Of a stretch of 64,000 nucleotides of DNA, positions 23,983 to 36,299 are shown one piece after another. Source of the stretch: Adiantum capillus-veneris (lineage: Eukaryota > Streptophyta > Polypodiopsida > Polypodiales > Pteridaceae); assembly GCA_014529385.2 (NCBI GenBank), contig CM043945.1, forward strand, positions 4,763,312 through 4,827,311. The letters run 5' to 3'. Every line of letters begins with the position of its first letter. Position 1 is the stretch's first letter. The notes beneath the pieces were generated by a model. The model had not been told where the DNA came from, did no database searches, and worked only from the letters and a program-made list of their open reading frames with translations. The position numbers were made by a program, and so were the translations under genes.

Positions 23983-26900
23983 TCATCTGATCGTTTCCCG
24001 CATCTTTAGCAGTGATTCGTACGTGGCATGTAGGTTCAGCATTGTTGGGCCAAAGATATCTATATTCATGATGAAGAACCCCGTATAGAATGCTTCTTCA
24101 AAAGCCTGTAGGTGATAGGATGGTAGAAACATGATTCTTTGATATAGCGCATGTATCACCTCCATGGAAGGCTGACCTGACAGATCATAAGCACATCTGT
24201 ATGTATCCTAGAAGAAGAATATGCTGTCGGTCACCTGGCCTGGCTTGAAGGTCTCGAACACTGCTAAGATGGTTCTGCAAATCTTCCTCATCATAATGCA
24301 TGTAAGGTCAGGTGAGCCAGTGGAACAACTTTATGGCGTCCGTTAGGGTTTTCACCATGTATTGGACACTTATTCTCTCACCTGCCTTCACGCCCGACAG
24401 CTTTGGGTAATTCAGCCAAGTGGGTTGGCTTCTTTGCAAAATTTGTTGTGCCTTCCACGTCTTAACCCTTGGTAGGGGACAGAAGCTGAGATTGTCTCTG
24501 ATATCTTTAGGTGCCTCTACCAGGTGGATTAGGTATTGTGGGTACTTTGTAAGCCAAGCCTTCCTCCACTTTGGATGAGAATCCACTATAAGCTTAGCTT
24601 CTTCTGGCTTTGAGGTGTCTGCATTGTAGAGAGGTTCCGTTGGCTCTTCTCTGATCCGCTTGTTTATTGTTGCTGCCTCATATTTTAGCAATGGATATGG
24701 GAGAGAGGGTTGAAGCCTCTCGCGCCTGAGATTGATGGCGTCGATCTTCTGAATTGTCATAGATTTGACAACCCTCTACTCCCATCTCCAGGCTTCCTTC
24801 GTGCTTTCTCTTAGCTCTTCCTCTATTGCCTTACGCAATTTTTCCTCCTCTTCTTGTGTTAGATTTTGTGGCTCTTGAGAGGATCTTGCTATGATTTCCT
24901 CTTGCGTGTGTGTGTCCACAGGATCTGCCACATTTTCGAGGTTGATGCCCTCATTGGCGGCTGGCTCTGAGCTTTCTGCTTCTCCTCCTTCCTGGCCTTT
25001 CAACTCCTCAATTTGCCTGAGGAGTGTTTGCTTTTCCGCTTCAGCTTCTCCGCCCATATGCACGAGGAGGTCATTAAGTTCAGCGTTTACTCTTTCCGCC
25101 TCCTCGAGCTTTTTCTTTATGTTTTCCACTTCTTCTTGCAGGGCTTTTTGGCCCTCCTCCATTCTTGTTTGCATTAGAACCTTCAGCCATCATTAACCTC
25201 TGCTTTTTCTCGAGAGTCAGAAGGAGTTCTTGCATTTGCTCTTCATAAAGTTGACTCTCGGAAATGATTTGTGTCGAGCTCGTAGCTCTGACTCTAGTAG
25301 GTGATACTCGCAGCCTCTAGATGGTTTGATCTTTGACTTTTAGTTGGTCCTTGAGCTCAAGGACCTCATCCAGGCTTGCTTCTTGTTCTATCTCTGCTTT
25401 TTCTTTGGCATTTCTCATGGCCTCTACTTCTTTCAATTCTTCGGCCAGCTTTCTCTTTCGGCATCTCACAATGACTTGCTGAGCTGCAGACACTCTTCTT
25501 CAGCTGCTTGTATTCTTTTTGTTGTTGCCTCATTTTCTTCTTCCATTGCTTGGAAGTTTTGTAGAGCCGTTGCCAAGATGGCTTGCAGGTCATCTTCTCT
25601 CTCTTTTTGCCTTTGGCTTTGTGTTTGCAGAGAATCTACCTCCTTTTTGATCTGTTCTTCATTGGCCTTGAGAGTTGTCACTTCTTCCTCTGAAGCCATG
25701 GATTGTGCTCGCAATGCAGCTAGCTTTGTCATCACCACGTCCCAGTCATTCGAGGGCGGGTGCAGGTCTACCGTGTCGGTAGCAATTTCTTTTAGCTCCA
25801 CTAGCCGGATGCCTTGCATCTGTTCTTTATGCCCTGTCCTCGCCAAGTCGAATGCAACTCTGGCGGCTTCTTCCCTTGTATAGCCTGTAGCTAGTAGGTC
25901 CAAAAATGCGTAGTAGGCCTCATATAATCCTTTTTGCTTAGACTCTTCCTTTGGCTCAGGTTCTTGCCTTTGCTCTTGCTCCTCAGCTTGCCTTTCATCT
26001 TGTTTGTCCTCAGCCTCCTTATCTTCTGGTGGAGATGGCTGTGGGCTGGGTTTAGGGCTATCTGGTAAAGCTACCGGTTTGCCCTTTAAGTCCCTGTCTG
26101 CTTTTGTTTTCTTTCTCTTTCTTGGCTTTCTTGTTCATCTAGCAGTGTCTGCCTTATCTGCTCTACTTCCTCCTCGGTGAAAGGGACATGGGGAATGTTT
26201 TCCACTGCAGCATCAAGAATCTCGAAATTATTGATATAATCTTCAAAGAGGTCCCTTTGCACTCTTCTCGAAGATCCGGACATAGACTCGAGAGATGGCT
26301 TCCAGAGGTTGTTTAAATCACCCTTGAGGGCTCTTTCTGCTCGGAAACTCTCCATCAGCCTCTCGAGTCTTGCCGCTTTCTGAGACCTGGTTTCTTTGGC
26401 CGACACTTGAGCAAACTCCTTCTTTCCTTTCTTCTGCTCGGGTTGCTTCTCTCCAACTGGATCCAGCCGTCTCTTCAACCTCGTAGCCACCCTTGGTGCC
26501 CTTTGCGGCTCATCTTCCTTGTCTTCTTTGATTCTCAGCCAATCATTCTGAGATGGGGGTCAGGCCACCTTCCTTTAACTTGTAGTGCCCCATAAACCAC
26601 CTTGGTGATGAGTTCTCCTGGCACTATGTATGTTGGCTTTTTGTTGCCCATCTTTACTAAGCTGTCATGTATGTATGCCGCATAGTTGATTATCTTTGGG
26701 GTGCCCTTCGTCATTGCCCAAGTAAATGTTGTGGCAATTGCACCTGGCGGCATCCTGTACTTCTGTGGCCTCTTCGTGCACATGTGGAAGTACTGGTTGT
26801 ACAACTAGCTCATAATTGCCACCTTTGGGTTGGCAATGTCTTCAAAGGTGTAATTTGCCTTTTTCTCCTTTTACACCTTGACTTCATCCCTTCTTTTTGT

Positions 26901-27356
26901 TACACTGTCCCCCTCATTGGAGAGGTCTAGTGCATGGGCTACAACCCGCTCCATTATTATGATCTCTGTATCTGGTCTGCCTTGTAAATCTGCTACCTTG
27001 GCCACTCCATCCTCTTTGATGCTTGTTACAAACTCCCATACTCTTTTGATGTCCACTCCTGCTGGTAGTGCTTTGAAGTAGTTGTGGAGGTCAATTTTCT
27101 CCAAGTAGCCGGCCATTTTTCTTTGTACAAATTCATTGAGTTCTCTTGGCAGCATTGGTAGCTCTATTACATTGCCTTCATTGTCTTTGAACACTCCCTG
27201 GTAGATCTTTAGGTCATTTGACTCTAACAAATCTTCTTGTATCCAAGTGCTGGTGGGCTTTAGTGTTCCCTCTGGAATGACAAAGGGTTCCACTTCATCC
27301 AGATAATCTTTGATGGTCATTCTTTTCCTCTTTGCCGGTGACTTCGAGGCTTCCAT
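23983..27356 (-). pseudogene. Element 4 accessory ORF after pol: globular ends with central coiled coil, broken
   Basis: Starts at ATG 27356 (MEASKSPAKRKRMTIKDYL) and reads through several segments separated by stops and frame changes to about 23983. The N-terminal third is globular, including KRVWEFVTSIKEDG, NQYFHMCTKRPQKYRMPPGA and IVPGELITKVVYGAL. A basic Lys/Arg-rich linker follows. The middle is strongly coiled-coil (KKKLEEAERVNAELNDLLVH, then an acidic Glu-rich run). The C-terminal part is globular again (MFLPSYHLQAFEEAFYTGFF). I see no signal peptide or membrane segment, so it is not an obvious envelope protein. The layout is reminiscent of third ORFs of Athila/Calypso-type plant elements, by inference only. 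The ORF in element 2 at 45937 has the same general plan. Confidence 0.6.
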
Positions 27357-27520
27357 AGATCTTGTTGCACTCAGTAGTCCGAAGTTAGCGTTTTTTCCAT
27401 ATTAGCTGCGAAACTGAGTTTTACTTATCCAAATGACTTGAAAATTGAAATTAAAGCTTAAAAGAAACTTGTGAAGCTGTGCATGTGCTCACAGTGCAAA
27501 TCTGGTCAAAATTTCCATCT

Positions 27521-28401
27521 AGACATCCTACGCATAGGATGTCTTTTCCATCAGAATTGGTTCATACTTGACATGCAGGTAGTGTAGGGCTCATGGAACA
27601 TGGCTATAGGCTTGGATTTGAATTTGGATATCAAAAAAGTTGATTTTTTGGGCTGAATCAGGTTTTAGGTCACAATTTGGGTAGAATGTCCATCATAGGT
27701 AGCAATTGATGTCCAAATGGGTTAAAAATTGGTATATGGGCTCATTGCACCATGGTCTTGGCTCCCATGACTCTCATTCTTTGCACAGAAGGCTAAATTT
27801 ATGCTTGAGACATCCTACACGTAGGATGTCTTTTTCATCAAAATTACATGAAACTTGTTCTGTGGGTTGTCCTTGGCCTATGGAACATGGCCATGTTCTT
27901 GGATTTGAATTTGGACAAGATTTGATGCTTGTAAGGCTCTGTGAGGTATTTTTGGGCTCAAAAAGTGTATCTTGAAGGTGTTGAGGGTCAACAGTGATTA
28001 GAATGGCTTCAAACTTGACATATGGGCTCTTGATGATGAGGTAATTGGATCTGGAATGATAAAACATCCCTTGCATGTCAAAAAGGTCAATTAGACATCC
28101 TACGCGTAGGATGTCTATTTCATCATTTTTTCTCCCTGACCACACAGATTGTTTGCTGATGTGTTGGTGAATGTGTTGTGCAAGTTTCATGGGATTTGGA
28201 CAAGATTTGGTAGGTCTTTGGCCCATTATTGCTTCTATGCCGTAATTTTGCGTTTTTCCATGCATATGAGGTCAAACTTGGTCCAAATGTGATGAAACTT
28301 GGTGTATGGCTTGTAAATGTCATTGAGAACATGTGCATGATAAAAGATGTTGGAGTTTGTGCCAAAAAGTGCCCTTGAGACATCCTATGTGTAGGATGTC
28401 T
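27521..28401. repeat. Palindrome array B: four 24-bp palindromes at about 285-bp spacing
   Basis: Copies at 27521-27544, 27808-27831, 28093-28116 and 28378-28401. Each is half-site AGACATCCTACG followed by its reverse complement. The centre varies as CGCA, CACG, CGCG and TGTG; the ten outer bases on each side are invariant. Start-to-start spacing is 287, 285 and 285 bp and the intervening sequence is loosely similar, so this is an old tandem array in which the palindrome is best conserved. The last copy ends about 165 bp upstream of the accessory ORF start. Confidence 0.95.
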
Positions 28402-30010
28402 CCTGGTGATTTTTTCAGTGCTAGTGCTCCCAGTGCTTGCCCTTTGCCCCCCTAAGTCCCTTTTGAGCCTAATTTCAACAAAAAAGTCAAATGGATAGAG
28501 TATAACTCCATGTGTGGACTTCAGAGCCTCCGAGTCGTTTTTTGACTTTTGGAGTGCTTTTTAGCGATGAAATTTCTCGATGTTGGTCTCCCCAGCTTCC
28601 CGATCCCTTGGGGATCCTTGCCGTATGGTTTCCGTCGACTTTGGCTTCATTGGAGATCCATTTGGCAATTTATCGCTCTAGAAGCACCCGTGGTTGCGTT
28701 TACATACCTTTGATGATTTGTGGTGGTCTACCACCATAGGATTTGGTTGTTGATGGTCTAGGAAAGCCGCTCGTGAAGTTTGGTGGCAAACGGACTTGCG
28801 GGTTGGCCGCAAGTGCAATTTGACGCTTTGTGTGTCTGATGACGTTTCTGAAGTTTAGTGCCGCTTCGGGTCACTTTTTGGTCATGCGGGTCATATAGAC
28901 TTGCCGAGCATGTCGAGATGCTACTACCCATGAATTTTGGTAGCATTTGGTCGCTGTTTCGCCGATTTCCCCTTTGGTGGCCTCTTGCGGTTTTCTGGGA
29001 ATTAGGGTTTTTCCCGATGGTTTCCTACTGCCTTTGGACATCTAGGACTGGTCTCCTAGACTAGGGTACGTTGTCGATGAAGTCTTGTTGCTTTCGGGTT
29101 AGCCGTTAGGCCGCCGTCTCTACTTGTAGGTCTCTACCGCTCGCTTTGTGTATGACCCCTACGCTAGTTTTCGTGACATAATGACAAACATGCGCGAAAC
29201 GCTCAAGGTGGTGATCCTACCTCTCATGTCTGGAGCTCGTTGGGTAGCCGTGCGCGTCGTAGAAGCTGCTAGAAGGTCGATCCGTTTTAGGTCGCAGAAG
29301 CTCTCTCCACAAAGTCAATAGTGAGAATGAGCTAAAAATGGGGTGAAAATTTCTTATAATGAAGGTCCCTGAACCACTTTTCATGAAATTTGACATGTGC
29401 TCCTATCTTCTTGCGAGATGCGATTTAGGCTCAAAAATTTCTTGATTTGGACTCCATTTGCTCTGTTTACGAGAAATTTGGCATTTCGATCAAAACCTGG
29501 CCAAAACACGCTTTCCGCTCCAGTCTTATAATTGCACCCCCACTGTACCATAGGTTGTCCTATAGTCACTGATCATCACCATATTCTTGTTTTTCATTAC
29601 GACTGTTTTTCACCTGCTTTTTGTATTTTTTGAAGTTTTTCTATCGAAAATTAGCAAAATTAAAAGGAAAATAGCAAATCAAACCCAAAAATCCCCAAAA
29701 ATCATAATAAATCACAAACATCACAGCAACAAATTATATACACTCACATTCAATTTTTATGGCCGGATTTCTATGTTTTACCAATATTTTTCTTGAAAAA
29801 TGGCTATTTCTACTTATATACACACACCTAGGGGCTTGATTTAGCGTTTGGCCCCATATACCTGTAGATTCATGCTGTATAAGGGCATATGTACTTGGGT
29901 TACTCCAAAAAATTTTGCAATCAAACAACAACCCTTAAAATAGTCGAAAATCATGCCCTTTTTTTGTTGTTTGTGTCATTGGTTCCGCATTTGAGTGTGC
30001 CTCTAGAATG
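28402..30010. other. Element 4 internal spacer
   Basis: Between the second palindrome array and the internal polypurine tract. Only short shadow frames; no motif recognised. Confidence 0.5.
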
Positions 30011-30025
30011 CCTCCCCCCCCTCCT
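30011..30025 (-). other. Element 4 internal polypurine tract (possible central PPT)
   Basis: Minus strand AGGAGGGGGGGGAGG, nearly the same as the tract at the 3' LTR (AAGGAGGGGGGGAG). It lies between the pol block and the accessory ORF block. No LTR sequence follows it. Confidence 0.5.
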
Positions 30026-30633
30026 AGCCGGAGTCCTTCCGGACGACAAGGTTTATGCATAGGTTAAAAAAAGTTGTGCTAATGCCTGGCCGATTAATGG
30101 GGCCCTACTTTATGCATACTCTGTCAATGCATGGAAGAATTAATGTTGTGTAAGAGAAGGGAATAAGCAAGATGCTTATTAGCATTCGCCGTCAAGGTTT
30201 CGTGCTTTCTTTGCAAGTAACAACTGTAACTCTGCTGCTCTCTGTTTAATTGTCTTTTTTGCAAAAGGCAATTGCTTTGCCGAAACTGTTGATGGAGTCG
30301 TAGATGTTTCTAAGGATAGAATTGGTTGGGATGTAATGGCTATGGGCCTTATGACCTTGGCTTTCCATTCGTATTTTGTTGCTGCCGATTTTTATAGATG
30401 GTTTGGCTCTTTCTTGTTTGCCGCTAGTTTGTCTTTCATCGGCATCCACATATGTCGGTTTTCCTTTTTGAAATTCCGCTGTCTGCTTTCCATTGTTGCT
30501 TGTACTGAAGGTAATTCCTTTTGCTTCTGCTTTGGTATCCAAATGTGAGTGAAAATTGGGTTATGGCTAAGCATTTTCTTTGGGATCCATATCTGTTTTA
30601 TGACCCTGGGTTGTGGTTGAACCATTTGCTTTG
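30026..30633. other. Element 4 spacer after the second protease ORF
   Basis: Short frames with Lys/Gln-rich translations on the minus strand, possibly the decayed tail of the upstream ORF; nothing firm. Confidence 0.3.
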
Positions 30634-31394
30634 CTAGTATTCTTTTGTTACATTGTTGTTGTCTACCATGTCATTTCTATCTTTCTGCATCGATACTTGT
30701 TTCCGGGGTTTTGGTAGCCTAGATCTTTGCATTGCGGCCGGTGACTTCATATGTCTGTAATTAGCATGGTTGGATTTTACTTGATTATTTGTCGTGGGTA
30801 TCATGTTATTTAATGGCATTTGTGCTTTGGGCTTTGTTTCCAATGATTGCATGGCTTGCTATTGATCATGCTTGTATTGCCGAGCAAAAGCTATCACCTG
30901 TTGTTCATGTTCATGTTGAATTTTGACCTCCTTTTCTTTCCAATCTATCTGCACATTGTATGCTTTTTGCCAAGGTTGCCTCAACATCATTTGGTGTCTG
31001 TCACCACATAGAATTTATGTGGGTAAATATATTGATGTATCTGTACATGCAATATAGTCCATCCCAATGTTTTCAATGGGTGTGATGTGCTACTTTCCAG
31101 TACTTGAGGAGTAGGATGAAGTTGATCTGTGACTTTGAGCTGTTGGTATAATCCGTAAGAGATTAAATTTGCTTGAGCACCCGAATCAAGCAATGCTGTT
31201 GATTCAACTTGATTGCTGCCCACTTTTACCGTAATTATTGACTCCATTGTTTCCTCCTCCAACTTCGTCAGTCGAATAGCATTTATTCTCAATGGTGGTC
31301 CACTTTGTTGTTGTTGTCACAGAAGCCGTTTTTTTGCAATGCGTTCTTGTGCTTCGGCTTGAGCTTCCTCCCATACTCACTGTTTTTCCTTCAT
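30634..31394 (-). pseudogene. Element 4 second retropepsin-like ORF, after integrase
   Basis: Begins at ATG 31394 in a frame overlapping the integrase C-terminus (EAQAEAQERIAKKR) and carries a protease block ALLDSGAQANLISYGLY near residue 70. After a frame change near 31000 it continues MMLRQPWQKAYNVQIDW, which fits the closing strand of retropepsins (usually ILGxxW...IDW). A Lys/Gln-rich tail follows to about 30634. A TGA after KKRLL reads as CGA if restored. The element already has a protease upstream of its reverse transcriptase, so this would be a second copy of distinct sequence. It could instead be a remnant of another element, though no boundary is visible. Confidence 0.6.
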
Positions 31395-32706
31395 GAATTT
31401 GTTGGAGCATCTCTTGTGTGAGTGGTAGATGATACCTCCTCAGTCGACATCCACTAATCCAGTTTAGCATTTCTTCACCTACTAATGTAGCAAGCTTGAC
31501 AGCTCCACTTTGTGATAGATCACTAATAACAAATGGTCCCATCCCTCGCTTTTTAAGTTTCTTGGCATGTTGCTTCAAGGTATAAACAAGTACGTAATCA
31601 CATGTTTTAAACTCTTTGGTACGCACATGTTTGTCAAAAAATTCCTTTTTTCTTTGCTTTTTAGCATAGATTGAAGCGACAGCTCGTAAGCGGAGTTCAT
31701 CTAGCTTTTCAAGATCATCAATCCTCGAAGAGAGCTCATGCCCTGTCCATTCCAAGCTTTTTGCTACTCGTAGATTTGGGATTAAAAACTCTATGGGTAG
31801 TATAGCATTTAGGCCAAATACCATGTTGTATGGTGTTATTCCTATTGATGTTTTGTAAGCTACCATGTATGCCCATAGTGTTGAGTGTAGCTGCTGATCC
31901 CAATCTGTTCTTGATTCCGACACTACTTTAGTGAGAACCGTGCATAGTGTTTTATTTGTGGCCTCAGCTTGCCCATTGGCCTGTGGATGGTATGGTGCGG
32001 ATTTCCTGTGTATTACCATGAATTCCTTTAGCAGATATTCAATGACTTCATTGAGAAAATGTGTTCCTCGGTCACTGACAATTTCTATTGGTAACCCGTA
32101 ACGTATAAAAACATTCTCATACAAAAATTGTACCGTGGTGCATGCATCAGCTTTTTGTGTTGCTTTGGCTTTGACCCATTTTGTGAGATAGTCCGTAGCC
32201 ACAATGATATATAGGGTATGGGTGCGATATGCAGGGGGTGATATAGGTCCCACAAAATCAATGTCCCATTTTGCAAATGCTCTTGCTCCCATCATTGGCT
32301 GTAATGGCATCTCATCTCTTTTTATTGGCATCTTGGTGCGTTGACATGCGTCACAACGCTTTATGAACTCTCCAACATCCATGTGCAATGTAGGCCACCA
32401 AATTCCTACGGTTAAGACAAGTTTTGCCATCTTATCGCTCGAAAAATGGCCTCCACTTATTCCGCTATGTGCATGTTCTAGAATCAGCAGGTATTCGCTT
32501 TCACTTGCACAGATTCTAAGTTGATTGTCCTTTCCCCGCTTATAGAGTTGATTCCCAATTAACTGAAAGTCGCGAGCTTCTAGCTCTATAGATTTTTTCC
32601 GTGCTCTTGTGATGTTCTCAGGGAACGTCCTAGTGGTTAAGAAGTCAATGATATGTTGACTCCATGCAGGTGTTATGTTTACCTGAAACAAAGTTGCGTG
32701 ATCCAC
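31290..32706 (-). CDS. Element 4 integrase with second H2C2 module, open frame
   Basis: Open for about 470 residues. An N-terminal spacer reads FQLIGNQLYKRGKDNQLRIC, then the zinc module has EHAHSG, GGHF and CDAC. The integrase core has WDIDFVGP (Asp), IVSDRGTHF (Asp) and YHPQANGQAEATNK (Glu), followed by GPFVISDLSQSGAVKL of the GPY/F-like C-terminal domain and RLRRYHLPL. The catalytic triad is complete. The annotated stop region at 31204 lies in a different frame from the following protease ORF. No independent start is expected, because it would be part of the Gag-Pol polyprotein, now separated by stops upstream. Confidence 0.85.
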
Positions 32707-33010
32707 TGGTCATTTGACACTACATATCGTACAATTGGTAACATAAGAATGTGTATCAGCATACATAGTTGGCCAGTAAACCCCTAACTGTTTCAGTATT
32801 TGGTGTGTCTTCACTGTTGAACAATGCACAACCCTGGACATGTGCCTCTTCAAGGTAGCACTCGAATTCTTCCGGATTTATACATAATCGTAGGATTAGG
32901 TCAGATTCAAGATGATACAGCCGTCCTGCTATCAACTGGAAGTTTTTTGTTTGTTGTTTGGATCCGCATTTTGTATTATCAAACTCACTTCCGAAGGAGA
33001 GAATGCTAAC
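32707..33010 (-). pseudogene. Element 4 first H2C2 module, frameshifted
   Basis: Directly after RNase H the sequence reads FQLIAGRLYHLESDLILRLC and YLEEAH. After a frame change it gives VVHCSTVKTHQILKQLGVYW, a WPTMY segment and CTIC. Spacing of the two His and the CxxC matches the module that recurs just downstream in front of the integrase core, so the polyprotein carried two in tandem with different sequences. Confidence 0.7.
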
Positions 33011-34432
33011 AATTTCTTGAGACCATTTGGGTACCATTTCAATGTTGAAAAGATAAGCATCTAGTATGTCATCATCTACTCCTTCAGGAGCTTCCCCGTT
33101 GTGTATCCTTGAAAGATGATCTGCTCGTAGATGGGTTTTATCCTTTTTGACCACCACTGTGAAGTCAAATTCCAGCAATATAATAAACCAGCGTACGATT
33201 CTCCCTGTATTGCAAGGTTTATTTACTAGGTACAAAAGAGCTTGATAATCTGTGAAGAACACAAATTTGTTTGCAAGCAAATAATGCTGAAATTTCTTTA
33301 CAGCATAAATCATTCCTAACCCTTCCCTCTTGGTGGTTGTGTAGTTATTTTCTGCACTGTTTAACTGTCGACTCGCATAGCAAACCGGAAAATCCATTGT
33401 GCTGTCTCCAGGTTGAGCTAGAATACTTCCAATGGCATATGTTGAAGCATCAATGTGCACATGGAATATCTTTTCCCAATCTGGTGCCTTTAGTACAGGT
33501 GCTGATATAAGGTTTTCCTTCAGCTTTTGGAATGAAGTTTCACACTCCTTGGTCCACTCGAATTTGACTAGCAAACGATACAGAGGGTGTGCGATAACCG
33601 CATATATGTATATAAATCTTCGATAATATCCACAGTGTCCCATGAAGGATTGCACTTGTTTCGCATTAGTAGGATTGGGCATGTATACAATAACTTTGAC
33701 TTTGTCTAGGTCTGTGGTTATGCCATTTCTTGAGACAATGTGTCCTAAGATTCATCCTTGCTTAACCATAAATACACACTTTTTTGGGTTAAGACAGATT
33801 CGATATGTCTTGCACTTTTCAAAGACCTTTTGCAAATGGTCCATATGTTCCTCTTGCATAAGAGAGTGTACACACAGGTCATCCATGTAAATTTCTAAGA
33901 ATATTCTTAGGTATTCCTTGAATGTGTGAGTCATTAACCTCTGGAAAGTGGCTGGTGCATTAGTTAAGCCAAATGGCATAACTCGATACGCATAAATCCC
34001 CCATTCTGTGGCAAACGTTGTTTTGTGTTGATCCTCCCTTGCTATTGCCAGTTGGTTGTATCCTGAAAACCCATCCAGAAAGAAATAAGCCCGTTTCCCG
34101 GCCACTCGCTCAAGGACATGTTCTGTAATTGGCAAGGGATAATTATCCGTTACGGTTGCAGCATTCACGTTCTTGAGGTTTACACACACGTGCAGTTTCC
34201 CATTTTTTTTGGGAACTACCACAATTGGTGACACCCAATCTGTATGTTCGATCTCATAGATGAATTCAACTTCCATCAGTTTATCAATTTCTTCTTTGAT
34301 TCGTTTAGCAAATGTGTCATTATATGTATAAGGACGTTGTTTGCTAGGTTTTGCATCCGATTTCAAAGGAATTGTATGTTGGCATATCAATGGATCAACT
34401 CCCTTGAGGTCTTTATAGGACCAAGCGAACAC
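33011..34432 (-). pseudogene. Element 4 reverse transcriptase and RNase H
   Basis: Reverse transcriptase motifs: DWVSPIVVVPKKNGK, CVNLKNVNAATVTDNYPLPI, FFLDGFSGYNQLAIA, YAYRVMPFGLTNAPATF and IYMDDLCVHS (both catalytic Asp). A TGA follows MVKQG near 33755 (CGA would restore it). The rest reads ILGHIVSRNGI, then RNase H with FHVHIDASTYAIGSIL, YTTTKREGLGMIYAV and FFTDYQALLYL, holding the expected Asp-Glu-Asp. No second RNase H follows. Together these would make double-stranded cDNA from the element RNA. Confidence 0.92.
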
Positions 34433-34798
34433 ATCTTTATACTTCTTGAGAAGTTGTGTTAGCTGTGCTTCCTCCTCAGGCTCTAAATCGTTAGCTATAT
34501 AGACCGGCTAAGGCTTTTCACTTGGTTCTACGAGGTCTATATTTTTTGCATTTTCAGGCCCATCGTAAGATTCTTGGTTGGTTCTTTTCCTGACTAGTGG
34601 TTTCATGATGATTTTTCTGTCCTGGATAGTAAACTTCCGATAGTGTGATGGTACATTCATGTTCCCCTTTTCTAACTCCCCTTTACCATCACTATCTTCT
34701 TCCGTAGTCCATATCTCTCTCAAAGACCGTTTCAGTTCTTGGTATTTCTGTTTACGCTCCAGTTTGGTCCACTCTTGGTCCTTTGTTATTTCTTTTTC
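34433..34798 (-). pseudogene. Element 4 protease-reverse transcriptase linker
   Basis: Acidic and basic low-complexity coding, continuous with the neighbours except for a TAA near 34797 and a TAG near 34509. Includes LEPEEEAQLTQLLKKYKDVF, the usual run-in to gypsy reverse transcriptase. Confidence 0.75.
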
Positions 34799-36241
34799 TT
34801 ATTTTTCAGATTTTTGTGATTTTGTTTCGGTTTTAGCTTTTCGTACCTGTTTTATTTCCTCTCGCGTTCGTTCTATTCGATTTTTTGAGAATTTTCCTGA
34901 TATTTGATCTTTTACACAATCCTCTACTTTTACAAGCATCAAATAGTGAGTTTTACCTTTTATCCTGGGCATCAGGTTCTCTCTCGCTTTGTTTCCTGCT
35001 CGTTTCCTCTGATAGTGTTCTTGGCGTCTAGGGTGTTGGTTAGCAAAATCATAAAACTTGATATTCTCGGCTTCCTTTCCACGCTCACTTGAGGTGTCTA
35101 AACACTCATTATCTGCATCATCATTTACTTCCAAATGTTCAGAGGAGTTGTAAAACTCTTCTTGTTCTGGTGGTTCTATCGTCTCCTTTTCTGGTACAAT
35201 GCTTACCATGTAATAGGGTAACACATCATAGCCATCCTTATCAAAAAAATTTGTTGTTGGACTATCGGTAATGGTACATACATCCAATGTTTCTAGTATG
35301 TGTTCCCATTCTAGAGGTTCCAAGGCATCTTCAGGGAAAGGTTCCGGAATATACTCCTTGTCCTCAATTGCTCTTTCTAAGACGCATTCCTCTTTTCTTA
35401 ATCTTCCACAATGTGAAGCTCCGCACATCCATAGCTCTTTTGGTTTCCCTAACCATGTTGGTAGTTCTGATCCTGCTACTGTAGCTGAATCAAACTCTTC
35501 CACAGGTGTTTGGTTCACATCTTTGTAACTATGGTCTTTCAGGTGTATTTTAGTTGTTGTCTCGCCATGTCTGAGGTATATGTGGTCATAACCCCAATCT
35601 TGGACCATCTTCAGTTGTCGCATGAATGGTCGTCCCAAGATGATCTCATAATTGTTCTTTTTGTAAAAATCGACTATTGCAAATGTATGCTCATACTCAA
35701 TTCCGGAGGAAGTGACAATCACTTTTTCTAAGAGTCCTAATGGCTTCTCCATGAACCCATCTGCCAATTGCAGTTTCATTCTGGAAGCCCTCAAAGCTGG
35801 TTTTCCCCATTTTTTCCAGATTTCCTTGGTGGCGATTGCAACCCCCGCTCCACTGTCAAGAATATCCTTGGAAACTACTCCTTGGAATTCTACCGGTAGC
35901 GTGGTGTTTTCGTCTTCTTCCTCGCAATATTTTCCAACCTTATTCAATGGTACTGGCCTAGTGTTTAGTTGAGGCCTGTCTAACTCTGTGATCCCTTCTT
36001 GTAGCTTCAAGGTGGGGTCTTTCACTCCAAATTTTTCTAGGAATTTTCCTAATGTGGTCCACATGTTTGGCCTTAACCTTAGGAGTTCTGCTAACGTGAT
36101 TGTGCATGCCACCGGAGTGGATAACAACTCAATCAATCCTTGCAAATCCATCACCTTGTTAGAAGAAAGTCTTTGAGATGGGATTGCTCTCACTTCCGAC
36201 TTAGCTTCGTACTCTCCTAGGTAAGAGGGTAAAGTTCTCAA
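34799..36241 (-). pseudogene. Element 4 aspartic protease region
   Basis: Open 480-residue segment of the polyprotein. Retropepsin domain with DILDSGAGVAIATKEIW near residue 125 and YEIILGRPFMRQLKMVQDWG near residue 200. It is preceded by LIELLSTPVACTITLAELL, a helix common before plant gypsy proteases, and followed by a long acidic then basic linker. Stops and start here are breaks in a larger frame (upstream TAG and TGA near 36310 and 36265). Confidence 0.88.
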
Positions 36242-36299
36242 AGAGTCTGGTGGGCTATGCCCCGAACTAATGGATCATTGGTCTCCCCCTTGTGAATGT

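Noticed and set aside
23932-27356. Accessory ORF of element 4 as a retroviral-type envelope
   Set aside because: No signal peptide, membrane anchor or cleavage site visible; the sequence is coiled-coil and charged.
27521-28401. Regularly spaced palindromes as a CRISPR array
   Set aside because: Unit is about 285 bp, spacers are diverged copies of each other, only four units, and the context is a plant retrotransposon.
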